This document shows positions 23,129-35,876 of a stretch of DNA of 64,000 nucleotides, one piece after another. Made by a program: the position numbers and the translations under genes. Source of the DNA: Laetiporus sulphureus 93-53 (lineage: Eukaryota; Basidiomycota; Agaricomycetes; Polyporales; Laetiporaceae). Where the stretch lies: assembly GCF_001632365.1 (NCBI RefSeq), contig NW_024468585.1, positions 60,748 through 124,747 of the forward strand. The letters are read 5' to 3'. The notes beneath the pieces are model-generated. The model had not been told where the DNA came from. It saw nothing but the letters and a program-made list of their open reading frames with translations, and did not search any database. Within the stretch, counting starts at the first letter, position 1. Each line of letters starts with the position of its first letter.

Positions 23129-24193
23129 TCACGGACGGGAGCGCCACGACTGCTGATCGTCACTTCGCGTCCCAGAATTGTTATCATAGTCATACTGCTG
23201 ACCGTACGACCTTCCTCGAGAGCCATAGCCCCGACTTCCTCCAGTCGATGAGGCACGTGCGGAGTAGACCCTGGATCCATTATAACCTTGCCCACGGTAC
23301 CCACCACCTCTGCGAGAATTAGCATGAAAACCACCCCTTGGCGCATATTGATTACGCTCCCCCGCCTCTGGGGGCGGGGCATCGCGCACGCGCCGGAGGA
23401 TGGCCAGCACGTCCTCGCGCGCATACTCCGGCGCGGGGTGGTCGGCGGGGCGGAGCGCGAGTAGGCGCTGGTGGCCCTCATGCGGCGCGGGCGCGCGGAA
23501 CTGCGAGGAGAAGCGGGCCAGGACGGAGAGCCCCACTTCTGGGGTCTTTATCGTGGGGTGGTCCGCGCCTGTGTGAATAAGAAGATGCGCCTACGAGCGA
23601 GACCATAGAAGAGGTGGGAAAGCTTACGATGGCGTAGGCGTTCGGCGCATACCTTGGGTAAAGATGTAGCGAGCTGATACGGCATGGCGGGCGCGGGGAG
23701 CACTCACCTCGTACGGCGTGTCGAACACGAGCACCCACACCTGCGTCCCGGGGAACTCGCGTGCGATGTTGATCCACGTCGCGCGCTGCCTACGAGGCAT
23801 CAGCTCTTTCAGGCGCAGCGTTCGCACCACCCAAAGCACATCCACAACAATCAAAGTAATGTGACGCACCGTTCGTCAAAGTTCGTCCGGTCGATACATA
23901 CAGAGAGCCCTTCGACGAGGGTTCGCCGCGCGAGCTCCTCGACCGCGTGACGATCGCCGAGGTCGTCCTGGTTGCAGCGCCGGAAGTGCGGGAGATGCGC
24001 CTCGAGGGCCTGCGCAAAGGTGGACTGGTGCGATGAAGTACTTAGACGTGGGGAACGCGCAGGAGGGTCGCGTCGTGTTCACCTTTCCGGAGCCGACGAG
24101 GCCCACAAGCAGCAAAACAACCTGCTGTGGTGAGATTTCAGCTTCGGGAGTGGTATCTGGCTGAGAACCTGGTGTTGGCAGGAGGTCGGACAT
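23129..24193 (-). CDS. P-loop kinase-like protein (polynucleotide-kinase fold) with RGG tail
   Basis: Resembles the kinase domain of polynucleotide 5'-kinase/3'-phosphatase, without a phosphatase domain. It starts MSDLLPTPGSQPD. The Walker A motif GLVGSGKSTF is split by an intron after the Lys. It continues HFRRCNQDDLGDR, then EGLSVCIDRTNFDERQR and QVWVLVFDTPYEVC, the block usual in PNK-type enzymes. The C-terminal third is Gly/Arg/Tyr-rich (RRGGGYRGQGYNGSR, YGSRGRSYGQQYDYD), an RGG-type RNA-binding tail. The end is QQSWRSRP. About 290 aa. RNA repair or RNA 5'-end modification is a reasonable inference from the kinase fold plus RGG tail. Confidence 0.78.
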
Positions 24194-24473
24194 GGTGATG
24201 GAGGAAGGAATAACTTGCAGCGCGCTTGAGCAGGATCGTGGTGGTCACGTGGGCGCAAGACACGCAGCTGGCCACAACCCAAGTTGCTGCAGAACCGCGA
24301 ACTCGTCGCCAACCATCTCCTTCAGCGGCTTGCAGTCTTTGCGAGGTATCACAGTCATACTTCATATCAACGAAATGTAGCTCACTTGACAGTTCCCTCA
24401 TATTTCTGGATTGTCAGGCGGTGACGCCACCGTTGCAGCGTACTTTGCAGAACAACTCCATAATCAGGACAAA

Positions 24474-26061
24474 ATGGGATATCCACAAGAGAGCTTCATG
24501 TTCACCGTGGGGAAGCTAGGCGAGTCCGTCATATATCGCGATGCACCAGAGCGATTGACAACGTTCGCGCAGATGCCGGAATGGCTGTAAGCGTGCCTTC
24601 ACCTGACTATCGTCAAGCCCTTACTCGCATACGTTCCGCCTCTTAGATCCTGCTTGGGGAGCGCGCCCACCTCATCGAGTTTCCCTCGCTGCTTCTCCCA
24701 CCCGGCGCGACGACCGGGTCGATAGTCAACATATCGGTGCAGCGCAACGTTGCCGAGGAGAAGAAGCGCGACGCTGAGTTCTGGCAGTTGCAAGATGACA
24801 TCCTGCAGACGTACGGCACCCGCTCCCCCCAGTCTCCAAAGCTCGAAGTACGTACCCATCTCACACCTGCACGCACACACACATCTACATGACATCACCT
24901 GCAGCTCCGGAACGTTACCCAAACATCCGTCACGCTCGAGTGGCCGCCCCTCCAGCTGGCCGCCGCCAAGCTCCGCTCTCTCGACATCTACCGCAACCGC
25001 CAACGGCTCGCAGCGATCCCTTCTCCCCTCACCAACACCTCCACCAAGCTCTCCGGCCTGCAAATCGACACCGAGTACACCTTCCAGCTCGTCCTGCGCA
25101 CCTCCGCCGGCATCCACCCCTCGAACGTCCTCCACGTGCGCACGCACACCATGGCCGACACCTCCGGCATCTCCGTCTGCTTCGGCAACGTGCAGGACGC
25201 CGTGCTTCTCGAGAACGCCAAGATGGCCCTCCGCGAGATGGGCGCGTGCTGGAGCGAGAAGATCCAGATCGACACGACCCACTTCGTGTGCACGACTCCC
25301 GCCGCCACTCCCGGCGCCGCTGCCGCATCATCCCCCGGTGGCCTCTCTTCTGCGCCCGGCGTCGAGTACCAGAAGGCGCTGCAGCTCAGCATACCCGTCG
25401 TCCAGCCACACTGGGTCCTCGCGTGCCACTCTGCCAAAAAGTGCGTGTATTGTCTCCCTCACTCTACCCTATCCTGACCCAATCGACCTGCAGGATGGTG
25501 CCCATCCACCCATACTACCTCGGCGCAAACCCGCCCGCGCAGATCACCTTCACGCGGCCACAGTCCATGTCCCAAGCGAACCTCTCCCGCGGCTCGCCTG
25601 GCTCCCCATCCGCACAGCAGACGCGCACAGCGAACCGACAGTCGCTCCCCTCACAGCGCGTGTCGACGACATCTCCACCCGTGGCGGTGCCGAGATTCGA
25701 GCCCACACCCGAGGAGCACGACGTCGAGCAGCTCAGCGTGGAGCACGACGAGCACGCGCCCGGGCATGCGCGCAAGGGCACGATGAGCAAGGACTTCCGC
25801 TTCCCGCCGCCTGCGCCGCTGCCAGAGAACGAGGAGCAACCGGCTCAAGCGCCAACCCCGCCACAGGAGGAAAAGGCTCCCGTGCACGCTCAGGAGACCC
25901 CCGAGTCGGAAGAGGCGAGCCTTAATGCGGTGAGCGCTGTCGCGCCGTCGAGCGTGGAGGTGCCGCCGCCTCCACCTGTCGAGAAGGAAGTAGTGCACAG
26001 TCCGGTGCATGACTCGGCAGACGAAGATATTGGGGAGACGGAGGAGATTTCTCTGCAATGA
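24474..26061 (+). CDS. CHS5: Chs5, exomer scaffold for chitin synthase export
   Basis: Scaffold of the exomer coat that moves chitin synthase from the trans-Golgi to the surface. Five exons: 24474-24519, 24573-24586, 24647-24847, 24905-25440 and 25494-26061, totalling 454 aa exactly in frame. The N-terminal dimerisation segment reads FTVGKLDAGMAILLGERAHL, assembled across a GC-AG intron and a 14-nt micro-exon. A fibronectin-III domain follows (LRNVTQTSVTLEWPP, YTFQLVLRTSAGIHPS). Then comes a BRCT-like domain (GISVCFGNVQDAVLLENAK, VVQPHWVLACHSAKKMV). The tail is long, acidic and Pro-rich, ending ETEEISLQ. Assignment is strong because the FN3-BRCT pair is diagnostic. Confidence 0.93.
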
Positions 26062-26734
26062 CGGTCGAGACTGCTGAAGCGCACTCGTCACCATCATTCC
26101 GCATCACTCTGGAGTGTGATCAGGCATTGCGAGGGACGATCCGCCAGAGCACAGCTGCCGTTGTATAGATGTATACCCATTCATTAGGCTTGTGCTCCTT
26201 GCTATCTTCACTGTGACTTAGGAGAGTAGGTACTGCAGAGCTAGCAGAAGTTGAATTGCGTCTGGGACAGTCTTGACAGCACCGTCCATATCAATTTCAA
26301 CCAAACAACAGCATCAACGCGTACAGTACTTAGGAAGTGTGGCTATTCAGGCAACAACAAGTCTGTCTCTGTAGAATATACTTTCTCGTATCTCGTAAAG
26401 GGGGAAGCATGTAGGCAAACCAAGCAGTAGTAACGACAGGTCTACACCACGTCATGAGTCATCAGGTAAAGAAAAAGTGTCAAAGGCGTGGCGAAGGGAC
26501 TATTAGCACAGCAGGGAGAAAGCAGGTCAGCACAGAAGGCGGATGGCAGGGGGGAAGTCATCGGCAGGATTAGCGACCCCGTAGTCGTAAGAGGTCCTTG
26601 GAGTCATATAGATGAGGGCATAGATACGAAGCAAACCAAATCGGAATGCCAGCAAACAGCGAACGGGCGCAGTGAGGTTAGGTCCGCGCGCCCGTAAGGG
26701 TTACTTACACGGTTTCTATCTTTTCGTCGCTCGT
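26062..26734. other. Convergent 3' region, no gene seen
   Basis: Lies between the Chs5 stop and the stop of the minus-strand membrane protein. It presumably holds both 3' UTRs. Open frames here are short and motif-free. Confidence 0.5.
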
Positions 26735-28222
26735 TCAGCGACGGGGGTGAGCAGCCGGCGGCGGGTCCGGCACCAGGTAGTGCACAGGACGCGAGTCGCC
26801 CATGCCAAAGCTGGCCTTGTGGCTCAACTGCGGGAGATGCCCGAATGAACGACGCAGATCCTCGCGGGAGTGCGATGCTCCTCTCGGGGTGCTTGCACCC
26901 GACCCACTCGACTCGTCGTCCGTGGCGATCACGCTCGCCTGGGGACTCAAGTTCGGCTCCGCCTGGTTGATGATCAGCGAAGGGCTGTACGACGGGACGG
27001 GCTTGCGGGTCGTCTGCCTCCGCACGGCGCGTCCGGTGGCGGGCGAGGTGGTCGGCGAGATAGGGCTCATATTAGGCGTGTAGGGCGTGTCGGTGGGGGA
27101 GGATCCGAACCCGCTATCGTAATGTGCACCAGGCGGGCTCGGCAGGCCGGAGTGTCCGCCTGTGCTCAGCTTTTCGAGCGCGATGGCACGGGAATCCTGC
27201 CCCGTCGAGGGCATCCGGCCGCGTCTGAACGAATCACTTGAAGTGTATGGCACAGGGATGTCTTCTGTGCTCCGCGGGTAGTGATCCACTTTAGTCTCTT
27301 CACTCATGGAGAAGCCGCCCTCATCCGATGCGCTCGCGCCAAGGATGGTGTCGTGGCCCGCACTGCTCGGCATACTGAACGCATCGGGCGACAATCCGGC
27401 ATGTTTGTGGGTGATTGCTTGCATCCTCGACGCTGAGGACGATAGGCGCTTCGGCTTGAAGCTTGCGCTGGCGAGGACATTCTCTGCAGTCGAATCGTGG
27501 GATGAGAGCCCGTCCCATTTGCCGAGCGGCCTGGACCCGCGCGCGTCACCCTCGATCATTGAGCGGCGGCGCGAACGACTGGGCGTCTGTCGACTGACGC
27601 GCACATAGAGCAAGATGCCTAGGGCAACGAGTAGAACGAAGGCCACGCCACCGATCACACCGCCCACGATGGCACCCACATGCTTGTGTGAAGAGGTAGA
27701 CACGGCTGCGGTGGTCACCGGGGTTGAAGTTGATGATGACATAGGCGTTGTTACAGTACTCGACGAGCCTGGAATTGAATTTGAGGTCGTCGCAGTCGAT
27801 GTAATCGTCGAGGTGAGCGTCGTTTGATGACCGGACGATATGGAAAAACGAAGACGTGAGAAAGGAGAGATCGCGCTCGAAGAAGCTGCAGACGTACTCG
27901 ATGAGGTTGCCGCGTTGGATGACGTATCAGACGAGAACGTCGACAAGATCGAGAGGGGAAGAGTTACAGCAGTACTGGATACAGAAGATGAGACACCGCT
28001 CAGCGGGGGCACCGCTGTAGTGCTAGCAGAAGTTGCACTGCTCAGCGGGGGGACCACTGTGGCACTGGCAGAAGCAGAAGTCGCACTGCTCAACGGAGGT
28101 ACCAGTGTAGCACCGTCAGAGCTGGTGCTGCTTGCAACAGATAGAATTGAGCCCGGAAGTGTCACGAAATCCTCTCCGGAACCGCGGAGGCCCCAATTGC
28201 GCCTCAGAAGACCTGATAACAT
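26735..28222 (-). CDS. Ser/Thr-rich single-pass membrane protein (Mid2/Wsc-like layout)
   Basis: The main exon encodes a Ser/Thr/Pro-rich ectodomain with imperfect tandem units (VPPLSSATSAS three times, about residues 40-75), then poly-Ser/Thr stretches. One membrane helix follows (GAIVGGVIGGVAFVLLVALG) with a basic stop-transfer LYVRVSRQTPSRSRRRS. The cytosolic tail of about 290 residues is low complexity, with SP/TP sites and a C-terminus of RPVHYLVPDPPPAAHPRR. This layout matches cell-wall stress sensors, but no WSC domain or Cys cluster is visible. The assigned Met (MLSGLLRRNWGL) gives no signal peptide, so one or more upstream exons carrying it are probably missing; a Cys-rich open stretch at 28310-28400 is a candidate. 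The product is inferred from architecture only. Confidence 0.65.
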   Translation of the reverse strand: MLSGLLRRNWGLRGSGEDFVTLPGSILSVASSTSSDGATLVPPLSSATSASASATVVPPLSSATSASTTAVPPLSGVSSSVSSTAVTLPLSILSTFSSDTSSNAATSSSTSAASSSAISPFSRLRFSISSGHQTTLTSTITSTATTSNSIPGSSSTVTTPMSSSTSTPVTTAAVSTSSHKHVGAIVGGVIGGVAFVLLVALGILLYVRVSRQTPSRSRRRSMIEGDARGSRPLGKWDGLSSHDSTAENVLASASFKPKRLSSSASRMQAITHKHAGLSPDAFSMPSSAGHDTILGASASDEGGFSMSEETKVDHYPRSTEDIPVPYTSSDSFRRGRMPSTGQDSRAIALEKLSTGGHSGLPSPPGAHYDSGFGSSPTDTPYTPNMSPISPTTSPATGRAVRRQTTRKPVPSYSPSLIINQAEPNLSPQASVIATDDESSGSGASTPRGASHSREDLRRSFGHLPQLSHKASFGMGDSRPVHYLVPDPPPAAHPRR

Positions 28223-29458
28223 GGCGGTGCAGGGGTCAGTGGTGAATCACTCGCGGCGAGGGGTAGAGGGCATGGGTCGACGCTCAGGAAGATGAGCGTT
28301 GAGACTGACCTTGACAGCCGCGCGAACGGGCGGAGTTACTGCTGCAAACTCTCCAGAACCTGTGTGGAACGCAGATCGGAACGTTCACACCTAGTAGGGC
28401 GGTCAGCAAGGGAACAAGTTGACAAGTTCTGGCGAGAGCATGTGGCCCCTCGGCATTAGCCGAAGAATATGCTGTCACGGGCTAGAACGGCCCTGCCCTG
28501 AGGTCAGATTAGCAGTCACCAGGTCGACCCCCCCGCGTTTCAGCCGCAAAGCAAAGCAGTCCGGAAACAAGTTGAGGGGGGACGTCCCAGGGTCAGGGGG
28601 GATGCTTGACCGGATCGTAAACGTACCCTTTCGCGCGTTTTCTCGATTGTGTCATCATTGCCTTAGCTCTGTCGACTGTGCCCCCGGTTTTCTGCGGCAG
28701 CGTGAGCGATGATCGAATGAAGTACGATGAAGTGCAGTTCGTTTCGAGAGAATCACGACGTCTGAATGTCCCCGCAATTGAACGCGAACCCCTGTGCGCT
28801 CAGCAATATCGGTAACCGAAACTCGCGCCTCTGCCGCGGTGTTCGCGGTGGGGATCGTGGATTGGGGGGAAGGGGGGGACGAGAAGGGAGGTTGCAAGAG
28901 TCATTCGTAACGCGTGTTTCTATATACTCAAATTACAGAAGACGCAGCGGAGAATGAAACCTCGTTTCAGACACGTTTAGAGTCGAGAACGAAGGGTTGC
29001 CGCATTTGGAAGTCAAGGGTCCAAATATGGAAGGTACGTTGGGAGGAGCACAGCATCATCCTCGGTGTTCGTCAAGAAGAATATTCATCCGATTCCCTCG
29101 CCAGATGGTGTTATCATTTTCAAAATTTATAATTATACAAAGAGGATGTTTGGATAAGTTAGCATGCATGCAGTGGTTTTGTGTGCGGTATAGTATCCTC
29201 GCGGATAATGTGCAGCAATGACAATGAAGTGGTGGTAAGCGGCAGAGGCGGAGATAAATATGCACATCTACACCGCACACATCCTCATCGTCATGACCAA
29301 GGTGTCCGACGTGCGTCCCGCAGCGGATGGAACCAGCGCCCCCTCGCACGCGCGCCTGCCTTGCCATTGTTCGACGCCAGGCCCACTTTGCGGATTTTGC
29401 GCAGCCTACGGTCATCGGGAAGATCAACATCGATCGGCACCTACGTATGATGAACCAC
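28223..29458. other. Intergenic, probably holding missed 5' exon(s) of the membrane protein
   Basis: No complete gene could be assembled. On the minus strand a frame near 28310-28400 (reading VNVPICVPHRFWRVCSS) could belong to the neighbouring membrane protein, but its splice phase does not fit cleanly. The 28860-28885 stretch is a G-rich run. The rest shows no motif. Confidence 0.35.
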
Positions 29459-31574
29459 CTACGTCCGTAAGCCGCTCACGGCGAAACCAATGGCCGCGAG
29501 GATGCTGAACGTGGACATGATGCCGAAGGCCCAGTCGTGTTCTTCCATGTGACTCCTCAGCTGTGAACAACGAGCTCCGTCAGTCACCGCCGCGGACAAT
29601 GCAGATTTCACCGCTCACATTCATGCCAAATAGCCCAGCCAGCAGCGTGCCGACGCCAATGCCCATCGTCCATATGGATACCTATACGTAAACGCCCCTT
29701 GTTATCAGACATGTTCCTGTTCACACCTAACGCAAGTGCTCACCTTCAAATCCAGCGCAAGCAAGGCATTACGATTAGAGTCTAACAATAGTTCTACGAT
29801 CTCTTGGGTCGATTGCACGTTGCTCTGTGCAAAGAACGTGCTTCCGTGTCAACACGTTCGCGAGCCCACGAGCCCATGCACCCACCTGAATACTTTCCGC
29901 CTCATTTACAATTTCCTCCACTTGTTTGGCGAAGGACTCCAAGAGGACCTCAAGCTCTTCATGGTCACTTGGCGCGCGTGGCGTGCCATTCTTTTTATCG
30001 CTCAGATACATCGCCGCTAGATCCTCGTCTGGGAAACAGAACGATAGGGTCAGCACGAAGCAGTACCCGGCTAGGACGTACAAACTGACCTTGCTCAAGA
30101 ACTTCCTCCAACGCTTCTTGCACCTATCTCGCAACAAATTCAGAATTGTTTCAAACGAGGGCAACAATCATCGACACCGTACCAGCTTTGCCCTATTCTG
30201 AAAACCTGCCAACCGTCTCGAATAATGAAGCAGCCGTTTGAACCGATCATGATCTATATCATCCTCAAGCTCCACAAGTAACCCGCCAACTAGATTGCGG
30301 GTGAACACCATGTCCGTCTCCAGAGCACCAAGCACCGATAAAAGAATCGACTCCAGCGCGCTACGTAAGAGGGGGGGCCGCTAGAATGGTGAGAAAATGT
30401 TCATCCAGACACGCATAGACCAGCAGGAGGCGCTCACCGAAACTCATACGGCAGGCCGGAGCTCTTGATTTTCAAATTTTGCTGAGTCGCGCAGCCCGTG
30501 AGCAGGGGCAATGTGGGAGATGCGCACGAGTGCGTACCTCGAGGTACTCCAGAAAGGATGAATGAACCCGCGAGTCCGCGGATCCGAACGTGTCGAACAA
30601 AACGACGGCATCGGCTTTGATAAGTGCACGAATGTGCAATATATTCACCTGAAATGATTCTCCAAATCAGAACCTGACGATAAGATGTGCGCAGCTGCTC
30701 TCATATTGATAGCTCGCCTGGCGCTCGGCAAGCAGAACAGCCTCGCAGACAGCTAATATATATCTCCAGCATCCCACTCCACACAGGACGCCCGAGAAGC
30801 GGCCGACTATCCGCACATCGCGCACATGCGAGCTATCGATACGAGAAGTGAGGCGGACGAGATACTCACGAGGATGACTTCCTTCCGCACGAGGATGGTG
30901 GGGACAAGGTTGGGGATCCTCGAGTCAATTTTACGAAGGTCACGGGGCTGTGTCCTGGACGCTCAGAACATGCACACTGCTATGGAAGGAACTTCACTTA
31001 CGTTCAGACGGTGCTCTGCGCATAGATCCGCCCTTCTGAATAGACCGGAGACCGTCGTAACATTGCCTGCCCTCACCGCACGAAATCGTTTGAATGGTGT
31101 CCACCATTCAATGCATTTCAGCACGCACCTTCAGAGTCCAGGATCGTGCCTGCACGCCGGTCAGAAGGTGTGAAGCGCAGCAACGCATTAGAACTCACAT
31201 CTCAGCATGAGGTCGGGATTAGGCCGCTCCTGCATCTTCTTCGCCATAATTGCCATCTTGACGGACTCCTCATGCTCCCCCGGGAGCTCATCAGGTGGCT
31301 CGTTCGGGCGCGGAGAGAGCTTCGGCAGCCAAGACAGATGTCTCCGGAGGACAGCACAAGTCGAGCATGGAGCTGCAGATCTTTTATGCGCCCAGTCATC
31401 GTAACAAAGAGCCGTGAAACAAGAAGCCGCAGAAAACCTGGAGCGGGTATACTGGTGACAGGTTCTCCGGAGACCAGCCGTTTGTGCGAGACCGCGAGAA
31501 AGGCTGCGCGCAGAGGGCACGCCCAAAAAGCCTCTTACATGGCTCGCTACCGCCCTGCAGAGCACCGTATGCAT
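29459..31574 (-). CDS. MRS2: Mrs2-type Mg2+ channel of the mitochondrial inner membrane
   Basis: A CorA-superfamily magnesium channel. The start at 31574 gives MHTVLCRAVASHVRGFLG, a basic presequence. The matrix domain reads PDLMLRCE, then ILDSEGNVTTVSGLFRRADL, then PRDLRKIDSRIPNLVPTILV, then RKEVILVNILHIRALIKADA. LPYEFRALEA and DEDLAAMYLSDKKNG lead to the stalk helix (HEELEVLLESFAKQVEEIV, STQEIVELLLDSNRNALLA). The pore exon is SIWTMGIGVGTLLAGLFGMN, with the diagnostic GMN. The last exon reads LRSHMEEHDWAFGIMSTFS and ends AVSGLRT. About nine introns. An open frame extends upstream to 31727 without a usable ATG. All hallmark blocks are present. Confidence 0.92.
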
Positions 31575-32282
31575 GCGCGGGAAGCGTCGAGAACCAGCAA
31601 CGATGCAGCCACAAAGCACCGGTCGACGAACAGCAGAACGTGCAAAGCAGCATGCGCACAAGCGCCCGCGACCTGAGCGGTGGGCGTCTAGCGTGCTCGT
31701 TCGGGAAAGTGAAGTCAAAGGGCGCAATTATTGCGTTGCAGATCATACCCTCACGGTCCTCCGGTCACACACTCAGAGTCTATAGCGTAAATGAGGGTGC
31801 GGCTACTCCGCAATGTCGGGAGTGGGAACTTCAGTCCGGATGAATTAGCAGAGCACTTCTTTCGGAGGAGACCACCCGGGACGATTCGTCTCCCGCGTAT
31901 GCACGGATCGCTCGCAGGCATGAAGCATTCAGTGAAGAGCTGTGTCTACAGCAGATAGCGAATGTGCAATAAATTTCGCAATCGTTCGTATTGACTGACG
32001 GCACAACGCTATGTTCGCCGGACCAACCAGAGCGCGTGGTATGGACATGTGATGAGGACGTGTTCCTCTTTCAAACGGTAGCGGCAGATGCATGTCCTCG
32101 ATATGTAGCACGAACGAGCTAGGCCGGCAGGTTTTTCGTATCCTCATCAGATGCCTCTCGTTCCCCGGCGCTGTCCTTCCATCGGCCGTTGATAAAGGCA
32201 CCGGGTCTCAATGCCTCTGGCTTTCCACCCTCATCTTCGCTTTGGTTCTCGATCGACTTCGCGGCCTCAGCACAGTACATGA
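31575..32282. other. Divergent upstream region, no gene seen
   Basis: Lies between the 5' ends of the Mrs2 gene (minus) and the nucleotidyltransferase-like gene (plus). Frames are short and without motifs. It presumably holds both promoters; no clear TATA box is visible for either. Confidence 0.4.
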
Positions 32283-33116
32283 ATGCGATGGCTGCAGCTC
32301 GACGCTGCTTTGGATCCTCGCTCGAGCATGCATGAAACAAGCCGGCTTGTGGAGGCTGCGGCGGCACTGTCGGCGCTGTTGCGGGAGCGTGAAGTTCCTC
32401 ATGCGTTTCATGGGAATTTTCTGACCGCCGTTCTGTCCAATGCAACCCATGCCGATGTAAGTGTGTTCTATTTCCTGTCTGTTATATCGCTGATGTAGTA
32501 CAGGAAATATACTGCATAGTCGAAGGGGGAAGCACTCACCCTTTCCGCAGAGTACGACAGGCTTGCGAGAAAAGCGAAGATTTCACGACAACAGTATCGC
32601 CGTGGATCAGCCGGTACGTCTCCCTGAGAGTGCAAATGTCCACTGAGTGACCGGACAAATGAAGTTTGCATGCGACCTACCGCCGGTTCATTCCTGTCAT
32701 TGACGTAAGTCTCTCCGCATCTGTGCAGTGACATCTCACAGTGTGTGTATTCTCCTACAAATATAGATTGAAATACTGCCTGCAGGCGAGCAAGGTCCCA
32801 GGCGGCTCGACGGAACCACAGTGATGGTGATTGGTGGTGTCCCCTTTCTAACAATATCCGAATTCATCAGGGCGAAGCTGAAGGCCTGGACACTGTAAGC
32901 ACCGTCCGTTCTTCCCCTCAGTCCTCATGATCAAATCACGCCTCGCATAGACGGGGACTCGAACGCGATGCTCAAGACATCATTTTCGCAACAACGCACT
33001 ACTGGGATCGCGCGGACATCAATCGCATCCCGGAGCAAGAGATGAACGAGTTCGTCCGTCAACACAAAAGCATTGCACCTGGGTGGGCGCAGCTCAAACG
33101 GAAGTACGGGATGTGA
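32283..33116 (+). CDS. Nucleotidyltransferase-fold protein, probably inactive
   Basis: Five exons (32283-32456, 32504-32613, 32665-32704, 32767-32894, 32951-33116) sum to 618 nt, giving 205 aa in frame. The protein reads ETSRLVEAAAALSALLRERE, VPHAFHGNFLTAVL, EIYCIVEGG, TYRRFIPVIDIEILPAG, VIGGVPFLTISEFIRAKLKA, WTLRGLERDAQDIIFATTH and NEFVRQHKSIAPGW, ending QLKRKYGM. It resembles a family of small fungal proteins of the minimal nucleotidyltransferase type, usually with a Gly-Gly and an Asp-x-Asp. Here those positions read HGN and EIY, so catalysis is doubtful. An alternative start is the second Met at 32328. The role is unknown. Confidence 0.72.
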
Positions 33117-33170
33117 GTCATCCAGCAGCAAAGGTGACGTCGGCTTGACTCTTTTCCCAGGTCATAAAAT

Positions 33171-33963
33171 GGCGTCTGGGCCCTACGGAAGACAATGGGC
33201 CCACATCAAAAGAGGTACCTCGTGATGAGCGGTGCCAACGAAGCCTATGGCAGCGGTCCGTCAAAGCAGCCGGACCCTCCACGGGCGTATGCTGTCTCGC
33301 AGTCTATCGGTTACTCACCATGCGAATAGAGTTGTTCAAAATCCTGTGGACGGTTCTTCGGATTGTGAAACCTCTACCTTCTGTGGTCCTATATGCACCC
33401 CATTTCGCACGGACAGGTCCGCTTCCAGAAGTTATCGAATCACTTTGTTGTCGCCGTTTACGCCGATAAGCTATTCAGTAAAGAGGCTAGAGTGACCGAT
33501 CCTGGTGAGTGGAGACGTGAAACAAGGGACAGTCCCCATGAGGCGAACGAAGCCCAAAGACACGGACTCAGACTTTGTCTATTACGTTGGGCTGCAGTTC
33601 GCAATGGGCTGTGATCTGCATATGTATCAAAAGAGGCATACGAGCTTTGATTAGGGCGATATGGCCGTAGGTCTGCTGACCCAAGCATCTCTCAAGAGCG
33701 TAAGGAAGGGAATTTTGAGAAAGTAGCGGAGACCGCCGACAGCCAAACAGATGGAGCTATGCTGAGTAAGCCTATCACTAGCAAGTTCTGAATTCAATAC
33801 GTCGTCAGGAGGCTCTGTCACAATCTGGAGGGACTTCCCTGCAATTCGTGCGAAACGGCACGCCATCAGAGCACGCCAGAAAGGTTTCCTACGTAGCATC
33901 CGCGCTGCTGACGGTGCCAAGAGCGTCATCGTCGCTTCTAATGAATGGCGACTATTCGCTTAG
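33171..33963 (+). CDS. Doubtful spliced gene, function unknown
   Basis: No single long frame exists, but a chain of plausible exons can be read: MASGPYGRQWAHIKR at 33171; VRFQKLSNHFVVAVYADKLF ending at a GTGAGT donor near 33505; GRYGRRSADPSISQERKEGN resuming after an acceptor near 33656; and RGSVTIWRDFPAIRAKRHAI ending SNEWRLFA at 33963. The last two junctions (CTGA|GTAAGC and GTCAG|GAGGC) are in phase. The 5' exons are guesswork. No family is recognised. It could be a young orphan gene, a decayed gene or chance. Confidence 0.25.
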
Positions 33964-34328
33964 CGTGCTTAACCCTTAAAATGAGCAGTATTTGCGGGTA
34001 TTACCAGATGGATTATGTTTCGCCCTTCTAGCATGAGGAACTTGAAGCCTAAAAAACCTGCTATCCGTGGGACATCTCGCTGAAGTGGTCTGTAGAGTGC
34101 CCAGAAGGCATTCTGTTAAATTCTGTCCTTCCAAGGTATGCAGATGAAAGACGAGTCAAAAGAGTGCAACTCGAAGGGTTTGACCGACGAGATCGACGCC
34201 TCCCCTTGTGTACGATCAGAATCTGGATCACGTGATGTAGTACGCGTCCTTTGAGCGTTTAGCGCACCTGACGCGGACTTCAGTCTCAGTCTGTCATCCT
34301 GTTCATCCCCTCACTCCATATCCTCGCC
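33964..34328. other. Intergenic upstream of RPT6
   Basis: Presumed promoter region of the proteasome subunit. No gene and no clear TATA box; a pyrimidine-rich stretch (TCATCCTGTTCATCCCCTC) precedes the start codon. Confidence 0.4.

Positions 34329-35876
<1,548 letters not shown>

Noticed and set aside
24988..25437. 149-codon minus-strand frame inside CHS5
   Set aside because: It lies wholly within the FN3-BRCT coding exon and mirrors its GC-rich codon pattern, a classic shadow frame.
29056..29430. Minus-strand frame downstream of the Mrs2 gene
   Set aside because: It starts in the Mrs2 3' UTR, has no motif, and the Mrs2 coding sequence already ends at 29459.
31575..31727. Upstream extension of the Mrs2 first exon
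   Set aside because: The frame is open but lacks a usable ATG at its far end. The ATG at 31574 gives a typical mitochondrial presequence.
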